Shown: positions 46,464 to 58,435, numbered from the stretch's first letter. The stretch is DNA of 64,000 nucleotides from Gautieria morchelliformis (GCA_015179125.1 WHVA01000017.1:372001-436000), one strand, 5' to 3'. Made by a program: numbers and translations. Notes: generated by a model not told the origin, from the sequence alone.

Positions 46464-47473
46464 TGTAAGGGCAACCCTGGCTGGTTGTGGAGATCACACT
46501 ACCACACAACTGACAAGGGGAAATCCAAAGTATGTATAAATGAACAGAGTATACAAGAGAGGGGATTCTCACCTGACAAGGGGAAATCCAGAGAGAAAAG
46601 TCTAAGGACCCCCAATGTCAGCGAGCCCATATTATACTATGCTGCGAAGCCAGGGACAACACTTGGCACCCACCATCAACCCTGCATCCCCCTGACCTCC
46701 CTGACCCTTGATCGACCCTTGATGCCACCTATTACGCAAGTCGCTTGATTTCCGACACTGTTCTGAGAGTGGAAGTCAGAAATTGGAGTGGAACTGGCAA
46801 GGCGAACAGAACTGGCCGAAGTTCTCCCAGAAGCGGAATCATTTCCGAAAGCGGAGGCGGAGATGGAATCGGAACTGGAACCGGAGTCAGAAATGGAGTT
46901 GGAACTGGGTGTGGTGTTGGAACTGGAAATGGAAAACAGGGTGTCCCCTGACATCACCCCCCCTCTAGCATGCTGCGTCCTCGAAGCGCAGGACACGAGG
47001 GATTGAAATGCCAGTGAGCGGATTCGGCGAGGGGAACCAGGGTGTGTCCTATAGAACTCGCGGAGTTTGTCCAGAGTGGAGACATCTTGCTCCAGGACCC
47101 ACAAATTCTCCTCATACCCATACCCTTCCCATTTCACGAGGAATTGGAGTCGTCCTCGCACAAACCAGCTGTCCAGGATCCGTTCCACCACATAGTGCTC
47201 TTCCCCGTCTACAATTTCCAGTGGAGGTGGCGAATGAGGCTTCCGACCTGCAATTGGGTCCTCAAGCGTAGGGAGTAACTTCACCACATTGAAGACCGGG
47301 TGGAGTTGGGACATGGACATCGGAAGCCGGAGGCGGTAGGCATTCCGTCCAACCCTCCGCATCACCGTGAAGGGCCCAAGGTAGCGGTGGGCAAGCTTCT
47401 GCGAAGGGCGTGTGCTGCAGATGTCACTTGCATCTAGATACACCTTGTCTCCAACTTGGTACTCCGGGGCAGG
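46464..47473 (-). mobile_element. Ty3/gypsy family A fossil: integrase end, chromodomain, 3' LTR
   Basis: Minus strand: 47,443-46,950 carries LAHRYLGPFTV, HPVFNVVKLLPTLEDP and a chromodomain (FLVKWEGYGYEEN), then a Ser-rich tail to 46,680, then the 215-bp LTR 46,464-46,678, the same length as the LTR at 40,609-40,823. The pol stop codon lies at the LTR's first bases. At 47,474 the reading is cut by a copia LTR. Only the 3' end remains. Confidence 0.8.
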
Positions 47474-48755
47474 TGTAGAGGACAGGAATTATAGGCAGTA
47501 GGTTTGGACTTGGTGCTCAAAAGAAGACTAGAAATTAATTCACTCTCTCAGTGAATTTAGTTGTCACTATAAATATATTATACACTACCTAGAAATTAAT
47601 TCACTACAGAGGATTTCTAGGTCAATAAATCGAAACAACACTAGAATAATTTACTTGCCTCTCTCAGTGAATTTAGTTGTCACTGAGAGAGGGGGAAATC
47701 TGTCTCACTGTGCATGTACTACTACCCGGCTCTTTAGCGCCCAAGAGCTCAGTCGAAGTCATTTCAGACTCCGCTGGGTGCAGCCGCTTGTGAAAATAGA
47801 AATAACAAAATGAAATGGAGAGGTAGGGAGTGACTGGAAAATTTCGAAAATAATCAGAAAAATGGATGCATGGTACAAGAACAATGTGAGAAGAGATTGA
47901 AACACCATACAATAAATTGAATATATTATGCTTGATTTTGGTGCAGGGGCATAAATGAACCCAAAACGCCCCCTCAAGCTTAATATATTCCGATTCTCTC
48001 ATTTAGGATCTTCACTCTAGGACTAGGAAGTCCTTTAGTGAGAATATCTGGCAACATTTGTTCGGTTGGCAAATAAATGAGCTTGGCTTCTTGATTTTTG
48101 ATTATATCTCGAAGGAAATATAATCTGATATCGAACTGTCTGGTTCTCGTGTGTTGTTGAGTGCCATACATTATTGAAATGGCTGATTGATTGTCTGAAT
48201 AAACTTGGATGGGTCTGTTCAGCGGTTGGAATATTTAAGAAATAAAATGGCGCATCCAGAGAGCCTCTTTGCCTGCATGGGTCAGGGCGACGAATTCAGC
48301 TTCAGTTGATGAGAGGGCTACTGTCGACTGTTTCTGGAAACTCCATGAAACAGTGCCCCCATCAATCTGAAATAAGTATGCCGAATACGAACGCCTATGA
48401 CTCTGTGAACCCCAATCCGCATCTGAATACCCCATCAAGCCATCTCGATTTCTTCCAAGTGTGAGTTTGTAATGCTTCGTGCCTTTCAAATATTTGAAGA
48501 CACGTTTAACTGCATTCCAATGTGTGCCACCTGGATTTTTGAGGAATTGTGAGAGCAATGACACCGCAAATGCAATGTCAGGTCAAGTGGCTACAGCTGC
48601 CCACATCAGTCATCCTATGGCTTGCCTGTATGGAAACTTCGACATGGCTTTCTTGCCTCTCTCTGTAGAAGGACATTGGCCTTTAGACAATTTAACAGCT
48701 GGATCAAGAGGCGTAGCATAAGTCTTCGCATCTTCGAGATTGAATTTTTTGATGT
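47474..48755 (-). mobile_element. Ty1/copia fossil: end of RT, RNase H, polypurine tract, 3' LTR
   Basis: Minus strand: the late RT piece (EDAKTYATPLDP), then VFKYLKGTKHYKLTLGRN, the RNase H part with GYSDADWGSQSHRRSYSAYL and STVALSSTEAEFVAL, then PDILTKGLPSPRV. A polypurine tract GAGGGGG (~47,972-47,978) precedes the LTR (47,474-47,970), which is of the same subfamily as 38,233. It lies inside Ty3 family A on one side and in the NLR gene on the other. The 5' two thirds are missing; about one or two further breaks. Confidence 0.8.
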
Positions 48756-51700
48756 GGGTGTGGCCTTCAAATGGGGCTGAAATAACCTCCCCCGTGTCTG
48801 CATTCCACACACGGATTGTCATGTCAAAAGACCCGGAGACGATGCGCTTGCCATCGTGCGAGAACGCCACCGACATGACCAACCCGGTGTGGCCTTCAAA
48901 TGGTGCTGAAATGACCTCCCCGGTGTCTGCATTCCACACACGGATCGTGTTGTCGTCGGACCCAGAGACGATGCGCTTGCCGTCCTGCGAGAACGCTACC
49001 GACGTGACCCAGTCGGTGTGACCTTCGAATGGTGCTGAACTGACCTCCCCGGTGTCGGCATTCCACACACGGATTGTCTTGTCATAAGACCCCGAGACGA
49101 TGTGCTTGCCGTCCCGCGAGAATGCCACCGATGAGACGGTCCAGGTATGACCTACCAGAATGGTTTGAATAGGTAGCCACGTCGTCGCTTTCCCGATCTC
49201 GATGCTGAGTAGTCGTGGAAATCGTGGAAGGTAAATCTCGCATAGTTTTGACCTTTCAGGCGCAAACGGGAGTGCTGACAAATAGAGATGGGGAGCACTC
49301 TGAGAGATTACACTCCCAAAAGTACCTATAAAATTGCGGGTATCCGTTGCAAATGCTGTAATGTCATTATCCTGAAGTCCATTAGATTCACGTCGGAGCA
49401 CATAACAACTTGAGCACATAACAACTTGGGCACTAACCTGACTCCATTCCATTATTGACGAGAGCATTGCTGATGCATCGAATACCTTCTTTATCAGACT
49501 CAAAACTTCCAGCCAGTAAAGTAGCTTAGTCTCGAAGAGCTCCTTGACCTTTGCACCTATACCCGGCGCAAAGGAGGTGGCACGAACATGGTCCGCCCAA
49601 AAACGGCAAGAGTAGGAAAGTTGTGGGGATATATGCTTCTTGGTCCGTGTCGCCAAGTCGATAACATCGTCGTTGCGCAGATGCGAAGGTTCAAGCTGAC
49701 AAATGTTGAAACAAAGCTCCTCCATCATAACGCGCAAGCATGAGAGTGCAAGGCCGTGATGGTGTGAGGATGTATCAATGTAGTATGATCCACTCCCGGT
49801 GCGATCTGTCAAGAAGTCCCGAAAAGACGTGTGCAGCAGGCTGATAGGGTCAGATTCTTGACTAGGAAGGCTCAACAGAGCCCCCATGGGTCCTACTATT
49901 GCATGAACCTCGGTATCCGACTCGTCTCCATGGCACAGCTTATGCAGGGCAGACATCGAGAGTGGCTCTCTGGCAGTCAGGATGCAGCCCATCACCAAGC
50001 GAAAGCGATGCTTGACATCGTCCGTCAAGTCATCGCCATCCCCGAATATCTGTCTGAGGATACCGAGATACAGGTTATCCATCCCACAGAGGTTCTTGAC
50101 TAAAAGTTCCTCCAGTTGCTTAACAGCAACGCGACCACCCTTCCCATCTCCTTTGATAAATCGACAGGCCGTGGACGCCTATTGAAAGTGACCTTCAGAT
50201 TTCTTGACTAATAATCGACACCAGCCCTCGTTAGGCCATTGCCGGAATATTACCTAGTTGATCTTTCACAAAGTGGGCGATGGCATCGGCAGGGTTCGGG
50301 TCAATATCCTTCAGGGACCTGGAGAGCACGTGCCTCTTCCCAAGAAGGGCGCCCTGGATGTCTTTTTCGGCACGGGAAGTGATAAAAACACAGAAGTTAG
50401 ACGGCAGTTTTGCTGCTTCGTTGCCCAAGACAGACAAGAGACCCTGGCGAGATTCCTCGTTTCCGCTCTCATCTAATGCATCAATGACGATCACCGTCGG
50501 GCCCACAGTGGTTAGGCCCTGGGCGGGTTCCAGAATGAACCTCTTGAACTGCTCACTAGGCACGAATGTGGTCCTAAGTTCTCGATTCTCCCCAATCACT
50601 CTCAATAAATATGCTTTGCGTTCTGGATCCAGATCAGCCAGACCACGAGCAATTGTGCTAAAGACATTGCTGGGGGCGCATTCTGCCTGATGAGCGCGGT
50701 CAAAACAGTACGACGATCCGAGACGTTTGAGCTTGTCAAATTGTCGAGCGACGTTGTGAGCAATTGCTGATTTTCCGGCACCCGCAACATCGTCCAAGAA
50801 AAATATCCGGGGGGTGTCGTCACTATCCTGGTTGACCCAATCCCATATCTGCGTAATAACCTTCTCCCGAGTACCCGCTAGACATCCTTTATTAGGATCG
50901 AAACGAGCTCCCTTTGCATGGGGCATGTCATTAAGTTGAACTTCCCCGGCTGGTTGCAAGGTGTATTAGCCTCGGGAAAGGCCCTAAATCAGAAAACTCA
51001 CAGAGGTCGCCGACGACATCCAGAACACGCAGCACAGTGATTTCAGTATGAATCACAGCATGTTGTTGTAACTCCAACCCGAGTTTGTTGAAAGACTCCT
51101 GGTATTGTTTGATCTTGCCGTCGACATCCGACACTAGATTCTTTGCGGTTCTTTTCCCTGGACAAAGATCATCAGCTAAGGCTACCTGACAGAGGGTTTA
51201 ACATACAGAAATCCTTATTTTTTGCGTAGGCGCAGATAAAGTAGCTGCACTCCAACGTCTGTTCCGCCAAGGATAGGATAATTGACTTTTGCGATTCAAT
51301 GAGCTTCAACAGCTCTGCCAGATGGACGAATGCATAGGTGTCTCCAATAATTTTCGCCAGACCATGGATGCTATCGTCCCGGTCCATCTGAGCAATGATC
51401 GTCTAAACAGAGTCAACCCCAGACGTCAGCTATAACCATCCGGTTGGTGTATGTCATAGATGTACCGTATGAGCAAGAGACAGAATGGACCATGCCGTTT
51501 TCGCATAAGGATGGACCTAGAATCAAGCACACCGTGTCAATGAGATGCCCTGGGAGACGACCAACCTAACCATACATACCATCGAGGCCTTATCCACAAT
51601 ATCGGTAAACAGCCTGATTTTGTCCACGAGGGGAACCCAAGTTGCCGATATTGTATTGATAGTATTGATAGTGGAAGTAGCCCCAGCCTGTGCATCAACA

Positions 51701-52430
51701 ATTATGGACGGTGCGGAGGACATTTCATCGGCCACTTTCGTTCCGCTGACTGTTTCGTTCAACTGGGCCTCCAGCGCCTCGTTGGACGTCGCGAAAGACG
51801 TGAGGGTGAACTCTAGGACAGTCAGAGCCTCATGCGTCTTCCCTGCCTTATCTGACTTTCGCAGTTTGCGAGCAACAACCGCTGTGTTCGATGATTACGC
51901 GTGCATTCAGTCGGTGAGCGAAAAATGACTGACCTCCAGTCGCTCCTTCGGCAAGCAGCAACTCAACCCTTTCCTTCACACCGCCTATGTAGTCATCACG
52001 TGCGAGGGTATGATGCCCATATACTTCAATTTCCAACACAGAAGACCCATTCAAGTGGTAGCTATGTATGGATTTAATATCATATTGAGACAATAACATT
52101 GGAATTAAACGCACAAATAGAATGGCTCACTCCACGAGGCAGTATTGCCTCTCGCAGCTAACACAGTCTTCTGGATATCCTTATCGACGAAGAGTTTCAC
52201 GAAGCAGTGACTAGGACGCTTGTGGAAAAGTGTGACATTGGGAAGATGGGTGCATTTCAGGTCTGTTGTCAATCACCGAGAGTCAGTATGCAATAGTCGG
52301 TGCAAACGAAAGAGCTTTCCTGCCACTTTGATTGCTGCAGGAATACTTCAGGGTGGAGAGTGAACAATTGGCCCACTAGAGAAGTGAGCGTGGACTTACG
52401 GTACTGTCACGTTGCCCTTGTCGTTGTTCA
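48756..52430 (-). pseudogene. C2-NACHT-WD40 NLR, copy 2, cut by copia within the WD40 array
   Basis: Inverted paralog of 18,457-20,888. Order on the minus strand: a leader exon (MNNDKGN, ~52,430); C2-like part (SHCFVKLFVDKD, then SSVLEIEVYGHHTLARDDY); linker (KIIGDTYAFVHLAELLKLIE); NACHT 50,959-50,231 with Walker A DVAGAGKSAIAH and Walker B VIVIDALDES; a winged-helix-like part (FRLVMGCILTAREPLSMSAL); then three WD40 blades (HTWTVSSVAFSRDGKHIVSG, KRIVSGSDDNTIRVWNADTG and a third). Around 50,100-50,225 the frame is lost by a shift after GNIPAMA, and a 'tag' stop interrupts HFQ-ASTACRF, so it is a pseudogene as read. The third blade runs in the same frame into copia RT sequence at ~48,755. Its promoter region (52,300-52,450) also matches that of copy 1. 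Confidence 0.7.
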
Positions 52431-53449
52431 TTGTTCGCAGTGTTCGAGGTGGCTGGTAGGACGAGAGAGGTGCGACACGGCAACGGCCACATCGAAGCTT
52501 ACAGTTCCCACGGGTTCCCATGGGTTCCCAGCACATTAGCGCAGCTGCAGTACTCGATATTATGGAAAGCCAGACTGACCAGCTTCATTTTTAGCTGCCG
52601 CACCACTGTGTCGGTCACGATTTATCAGCGGATGGGTCGGCATGATCCCTTAGACCCCAAAGCCAGCTGTCTCGGAGGAGTATGCTCAAGAGTAATACTC
52701 ACCGGCTAGATATCTATGGAACTCCAAGGACTCCTCGACAGGGCGACCCGGGAGTGGCCGAGCCCCTTTGGTGGCAGACTGACGGTAGACTTGACGATCG
52801 TCATGTTCACCGTTCGTGCGTGCGGTTCCCGTGCACTGTACGTGGATACGGCTGTTCCCGTGCTCGAACGCACACATCGACCCACAGCAGCTTTTTAACC
52901 ATACTGTCTCCACATATTGAGCTACGCACGCGTCTCGAGTGAGCACTTCGCTATGACGTCCCCGCGTATGCAGCATGCCAGACACATTGGGAGCAAAATC
53001 GACCGCGGCATATGGAATATGATAACTAAAATCTCTGTGAGTGAATCGGTACCAACCGTACCGGCTTTTCCAGATGAAATCTGTGCGCGGACTGGTGACT
53101 GCAAGGATGGCATCACCAGTCTCGAAGACCATCGATACCTTTCGGCCTTTGTTTGCTAGGTATGCAGAGATGTTGTGAAAGAATAAGCACTTGCCATGGT
53201 TAGGCTGGCATCTGAACGACGGACTCTTGGGCTGATTTTCCACCGCCGACGACCACAATTGACACGGCGTCCTTCTCTGAGGGTGGTGATTCTGGGATTT
53301 CCCTATGATACTGTCTACTTCGGCACTGAACCGGGTGGAATGTAATACTGGACCGTGGCAGCCAGCGTTTTCGCACTGGCAGGGGACAACGATGGTGGGA
53401 TAAATGGGTTGCTGCATCCCTTCACAGTACAGGTCAAAACCAAAAATAT

Positions 53450-53945
53450 CAAAATAGCTGCACCGTTCGTGCATGCGGTTCCCGTGCACCGTACATGCAT
53501 ACGGCGGATGGTGGACGTGAACCGTACGTAGAGAGGGCGTACGGTTCAAGTGCACCATACGTCGGTAGGGTGCATGAAGGCTTCTTGGGGACCACACCCG
53601 GAGAGATCCAGGAGGCAGTCAATGTGAACGTCGTTGGCGCGTTTGCTTTCATGAGGGAGACCATTTTGGGTTTCAAAGACTTGCCGTGAGTGATTATTGA
53701 TCATTGCCTAGTATATACTTCTCATTTATCAGCTGTAAACCGACTCACATCTGCTGGAAAGCGGGGCACGCTCCTTTTCACGGGTGCGACTGAGAGGGAA
53801 GAAGGAAGAAGACGACTTCCTGCTTGCCGCGGGAAGGTTCGGTATTCGCGCTCGGTCCCAGAGTTTGAGCAAAGTATTCGGGAAGCAGGATATCCATTCA
53901 TTCTGATTCTGTTGTCTCCATTTATTTTCGTGTGCTACTACAGAT
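53450..53945 (+). pseudogene. Captured short-chain dehydrogenase/reductase fragment 1
   Basis: GFLGTTPGEIQEAVNVNVVG then AFAFMRETILGFKDL matches the helix-4/NVxG part of an SDR, with the conserved Asn. After an intron (gtgagt...gaaag) the frame resumes as RGTLLFTGAT, the SDR beta-5 serine strand (here Thr-Gly-Ala-Thr). A shifted piece AAGRFGIRARSQSLSKVFGK then corresponds to the helix-5 region, where the catalytic Tyr-x-x-x-Lys would lie; no such Tyr/Lys pair is seen. The Rossmann N-terminus (TGxxxGIG) is missing. It cannot be a working enzyme. Confidence 0.6.
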
Positions 53946-53954
53946 AAATGTGAA

Positions 53955-54299
53955 CATGTGCCACTCTGTTATAAGCCACGACAAAAAGCATTGCTAAGTG
54001 AAATTAAAATGTACGCTAAGTGGATTTAAAACAGTACGCTAAGTGAAATCAAAACTGTAGCCTCAGAGCCCTTTAAAGAAGACACTGGTGTAGATCTGCA
54101 GTAGTACATGACCAGGGATTTTTTTACTGCACACTGAATTTCACTTAGCCATATTTTTTGTGATGGCTTATAATGCAACAGGACCTGTTATTTTTTTTTT
54201 TTTTTTGTTTTCACTGTACAGTTTTAATTTCACTTAGCATACAGTTTTAACTTCACTTAGCAATGTTTTTTGTCATGGCCTATAATGGAGTAGCACATG
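53955..54299. mobile_element. Nested MITE-like element, copy 1 (345 bp)
   Basis: Inverted ends ~100 bp long (CATGTGCCACTC... / ...GAGTAGCACATG), with repeated 8-mers GCTAAGTG/CACTTAGC, about three on the left and three on the right. No coding. It sits at the same place in copy 2 (55,449-55,773), so it entered before the host element was copied. Confidence 0.65.
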
Positions 54300-54929
54300 A
54301 TCAAATTTTGATTCACGGTACACCTTTATTTCACCCCAAGACTGTGATTATTATGATGTCTGGGGTCTAATGGTTCATGCCGACCCATCCGCTAATAAAT
54401 CGTGACCGACACAGTGGTGTGGCAGCTAAAAATGAAGCTGGTCAGTCCGGCTTTCCATATGTTGGTATGTTGAGTTACTTAATTGTGATGGCTCGGATGT
54501 GCCAATGCTTGCTGCAGCAAGCACCAACATCGTGCCACCTCTGAGCATATGCCTCCCATTTCATAGCCAACATCAAATGATTGTCGGTGTATGGGTTCCG
54601 GGGGTGGGTTTCCAACCTGAGAATGCACCTTGAGTGGGTGCCAGGTGCCATTGATTGTTGCTAAAACTCTTCTGATAGATATGGAAAGCCGGACTGACCA
54701 GCTTCATTTTTAGCTGCCGCACCACTGTGTTGGTCGCGATTTATCAGCGGATGGGTCGGCATGAACCCTTAGACCCCAAAGACAGCTGTCTCGGAGGAGT
54801 ATGCTCAAGAGTAATACTCACCGGCTAGATATCTATGGAACTCCAAAGACTCCTCGACAGGGCGACCTGGGAGTGGCCGAGCCCCTTTGGTGGCAGACTG
54901 ACGGTAGACTTGACGATCGTCACGTTCAC

Positions 54930-55075
54930 TGTTCGTGCGTGCGGTTCCCGTGCACTGTACGTGGATACGGCGGTTCCCGTGCACCGTACGTGGATACGGC
55001 GGATGGTGGACGTGAACCGTACATGGAGAGGGCGTACGGTTCGAGTGCACCATATGTCGGTAGGGCGCACGAAGG
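54930..55075 (+). repeat. GC-rich short repeats inside the TIR element
   Basis: The unit CGGTTCCCGTGCAC(T/C)GTACGTGGATA occurs twice in tandem (54,942-54,995) with diverged forms (GGACGTGAACCGTAC, GTACGGTTCGAGTGCACC) following. Related words occur in copy 1 at 52,820-52,870 and 53,465-53,570, flanking the extra segment, which suggests recombination between them. Confidence 0.6.
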
Positions 55076-55445
55076 CTTCTTGGGGACCACACCCGAAGAG
55101 ATCCAGGAGGCAGTCAATGTGAACGTCGTTGGCGCGTTTGCTTTCGCGAGGGAGACATTTTGGGTTTCAAAGACTTGCTGTGAGTGATTATTGATCATTG
55201 CCTAGTATATACTTCTCATTTATCAGCTGTAAACCGACTCACATCTGCTGGAAAGCGAGGCACGCTCCTTTTCACGGGTGCGACTGAGCGGGAAGAAGGA
55301 AGAAGACAACTTCCTGCTTGCCGCGGGAAGGTTCGGTATTCGCGCTCGGTCCCAGAGTTTGAGCAAAGTATTCGGGAAGCAGGATATCCATTCATTCTGA
55401 TTCTGTTGTCCCCATTTATTTTCGTGTGCTACTACAGATAAATGT
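55075..55445 (+). pseudogene. Captured short-chain dehydrogenase/reductase fragment 2
   Basis: Near-copy of fragment 1: GFLGTTPEEIQEAVNVNVVG and AFAFARETFWVSKTC (here shifted after RET), then the intron and RGTLLFTGAT. FARE in place of FMRE is closer to usual SDRs, while the end of this exon is more damaged than in copy 1. The fragment boundaries are the same, so capture preceded duplication. Confidence 0.6.
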
Positions 55446-55933
55446 GAACATGTGCCACTCTGTTATAAGCCACGACAAAAAGCATTGCTAAGTGAAATTA
55501 AAATGTACGCTAAGTGGATTTAAAACAGTACGCTAAGTGAAATCAAAACTGTAGCCTCAGAGCCCTTTAAAGAAGACACTGGTGTAGATCTGCAGTAGTA
55601 CATGACCAGGGATTTTTTTTACTGCACACTGAATTTCACTTAGCCATATTTTTTGTGATGGCTTATAATGCAACAGGACCTGTTATTATTATTATTATTT
55701 TTTGTTTTCACTGTACAGTTTTAATTTCACTTAGCAACGTTTTTTGTCATGGCCTATAATGGAGTAGCACATGATCAAATTTTGATTCACGGTACACCTT
55801 TATTTCACCCCAAGACTGTGATTATTATGATGTCTGGGGTCTAAGGGTTCATGCCGACCCATCCGCTGATAAATCGCGACCGACACAGTGGTGCGGCGGC
55901 TAAAAATGAAGCTGGTCAGTCCGGCTTTCCATA

Positions 55934-56575
55934 TGATATTCTGTAGTTAGAGTTAGAGCGACCATATGTAAGGTTCTTCGAACTATTGGATGACTACATC
56001 ACGTGATGACGCGCGAGGCATGCACTGAGCTCTCACATCAGAAAAATCTCGCAAATATCATAAAGGATTGTATTGATATTATAATATATGTCATCGCAAT
56101 AAGTGCTGAAACGACATACCTGACATTGTGACGATGGTATACCCAAAGGTTATGTCTTGCCATCGGGTACCATGGAGATTACCATGTGCCGGTGTTAAAA
56201 CCATGGGCCCCCATGACCTGCAAGAATGGTGGCTCGCCGTCACGATTATGACCTCTGGTATCTCAATCACCAGCGCATAACCAGTTACCTGAGTATATAG
56301 ATACCCTGATAACCAGTCCCCTAACATCTAGATACCCTGACGACCAGTCTCCTGACATCCAGATACCCTGATACTGGTGTCATTGCAAGCGGGGACCCAC
56401 AAGGTACAATTATGGTGAGTTCCAGCAATAAAGTCCGTCCATCACTATTGGGTGACCAGCGGCCTGACACCGAGATACATATGCCGAATAATTGTATATA
56501 GCGAACTTCAAGGATATATAATATATAAAGTAGCCGCATTTACACCATACTACAAGCAGTTGTGCCCATCCCTGC
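55934..56575. repeat. Gene-free stretch with a 31-bp minisatellite
   Basis: From 56,301 a 31-bp unit starting ATACCCTGA(T/C) and ending ACATC(T/C)AG occurs almost three times (56,301-56,331, 56,332-56,362, then a partial), with a worn copy before it. The rest shows no gene. The 3' flank of the DUF6698 gene is at 56,400-56,575. Confidence 0.6.
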
Positions 56576-58178
56576 CTACTTGGATGCTCCCAATTGCGTG
56601 AGCATCTTCCCATGCACAGTGTCTCCCTTCGGCTCATTATACTCATGCGCATTGGGAAAGATTTTTCTAATAAGGTGTCAGTTAATTACCAATGCACAAC
56701 CAGTTGACTTACCCTTTCCACCATCTCAACAGGGCTTTGCGTCGCTGGACCATGCGCTCATCACCTAAGAGGTCCACAATGGAGCAATAAAAGCCGTGGT
56801 AGTCGAACCGTCCCAGATCGCCGCCGACATGGAACGTGCCTTGTGAGGATAAGCCAAAATGTACCTGTGGGGGCCCATGAGATTAAATCAGACCTCCCAG
56901 CAGAATACGCACCAAGGTCGCGATGTAGCTTATCGATGGGATTGAGATATCGGTCATGTTATTAAGCTGTGCATTGCCCTTCTTGGTCGCACGGGCGGAT
57001 GTTCCCCTGCCATTGATGGCACTGGGGCCGATCATGACAGCGTGATATGCCTGCATCTCATCAAGTGAGCAATGGGAACATGAATAGAGTAAAAAATTAT
57101 AGATACATGCACCCGGATGAGTATCTCGCTGCGCAAGAAACCAGGCAATAAATTATCAGGATTCACCTTGTCATCTTCATACAAGAACACGGGATAATCC
57201 TGGGGCCGGAAAGTTTCAACTCCTTCTTTGACGCGCCGGCGAAACCTAGATGTGTGTCAGTGATAGACATGGATATGCAATGACAGTACATACTCCTCAT
57301 CCTCGTCCCACTCCTTGACTTTCTCAGCACTCACGAGGAGCCGCCCGATCTGAGGATGGTTGAAACCTCGGCTCTCCTTGTCATTTGTCTTCAGAGCCGG
57401 GTGGAAGGAGCGGATGGATTGCATGAGGTCTTTGACGCGTTTGATGTCTTCACCACGGCCACAGGCACGTGCATTCTCCATCTGGCTCGTCAAGCGTCAT
57501 CGAGAATGCAATATTGCTTCAGGAAGTCAGGCACTTACAATAGTAGCTACCTCTTCAACACCATGTGTCCCAATCTCTTCTGAAAGACGAGGGCAGATCT
57601 TGACTAGTCGCTCGTATTGTCGCTGCGTGGCGCGCAAGCTAGAATACAAAATGATCAATGAGTTCAGCGGCAAGAGGGGAAGAGTTACTAGGTATCATCA
57701 GCCTCGCCGTCAGATGCGTCACGCCGGCCTTCGTTAATGATGAGTTCGAAGCGGCGCCACATTTCTACTGTGCGACCGAAATGTCGCGCTGGCCTCGAAA
57801 GTGGGTCGTGTTTCCTAGGAGCAAGCATTAGTGTATACAGAGTACATGGTAATGTGATGCAAACGGTTTCTTGCGCGCCGTTCCCTCAGAATAGCTGGTG
57901 CGATACCTCTTGCGCGATGGTTCGTGTTCAGATTCGGAACCGGAAATGGGGCCAGTGCTGCCTCCAGACTCCGTCTGGCCCCGGTGACGCGACTGTCCTC
58001 CCCATATGAGATCACTCAATGGGGAGGAGAGTCTCGTGCTGCTGCCACGGCTTGAAGACGCAGCAGTGGAATGCCGGGTTGGAGACGGTGAACTCGCCCC
58101 CCTCGTATGCCGCGTGGAAGATTGTTGTGAGGAGCGCAAGGACCGATGCTTCAAGTGCGAGCTTGTTGATGAGGGCAT
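56576..58178 (-). CDS. DUF6698-type protein, multi-exon
   Basis: Starts MPSSTSSHLKHRSLRSSQQS at 58,178 with a Ser-rich disordered head. It then splices through short introns into HFGRTVEMWRRFELIINEGR, YLRATQRQYERLVKICPRLS, a GFNHPQIGRLLVSAEKVKEW exon, FRRRVKEGVETF with QDYPVFLYEDD, GFLRSEILIR, KKGNAQLNNMTDISIPSISY and FDYHGFYCSIVDLLGDERMV, ending in a WWK(K)IFPN-type tail. These match the order of the agaricomycete DUF6698 family. Splice phases agree at every junction I checked except the last, where the A-run near 56,650 seems one base off for the tail ending LTQLGASK. Function unknown. It lies downstream of the Plavaka-associated genes on the same strand. Confidence 0.65.
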
Positions 58179-58435
58179 TATGGGTCACAGTGAGGGGGTT
58201 CGGGTATAAAGAGGGAGCCATGTCCTATGGCCGACGCGGGCCTTATAGGTCCTGGCACGCTGCGTCACGTGACCCACCGCGTCGAACACTGCCCGGCGGG
58301 CAGTCACGGTGGCCGGTCTCGTGGCCTTGTCCTTGTCACCTGGCATGAAGGATGTCTCATCAGTGAGGCTTTGAGGGGTGAGTGACTGTCTTGAAATTTC
58401 TTCGTCTCACCCACGACTCTTCGTCGCTCAGCCTA
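58179..58435. other. Short intergenic gap
   Basis: No feature beyond the 5' flank of the DUF6698 gene and the 3' flank of the coiled-coil remnant. Confidence 0.3.

Larger units (their letters stand above)
52561..54459. mobile_element. TIR transposon carrying captured SDR gene, copy 1 (1899 bp)
   Basis: Ends with ~97-bp inverted repeats starting TATGGAAAGCC and running to GACCCCA, with about five differences between the two ends. No transposase is inside; it holds a short-chain dehydrogenase fragment, a nested MITE-like element and ~600 bp (52,870-53,450) absent from copy 2. Long inverted repeats plus captured host exons are the pattern of Pack-type, often Mutator-like, elements, but I could not find a clean target duplication, so the superfamily stays open. 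Confidence 0.7.
54680..55933. mobile_element. TIR transposon carrying captured SDR gene, copy 2 (1254 bp)
   Basis: Same TATGGAAAGCC ends and same internal order as copy 1 but without the 52,870-53,450 segment. The two copies are direct repeats separated by 220 bp. Contains an SDR fragment (55,075-55,445) and a nested MITE-like element (55,449-55,773). Confidence 0.7.

Noticed and set aside
52686-53597. 303-codon minus-strand open frame inside the TIR element
   Set aside because: It runs antisense across the TIR, the short GC-rich repeats and the SDR fragment; its residues mirror those repeats, so it is a shadow.
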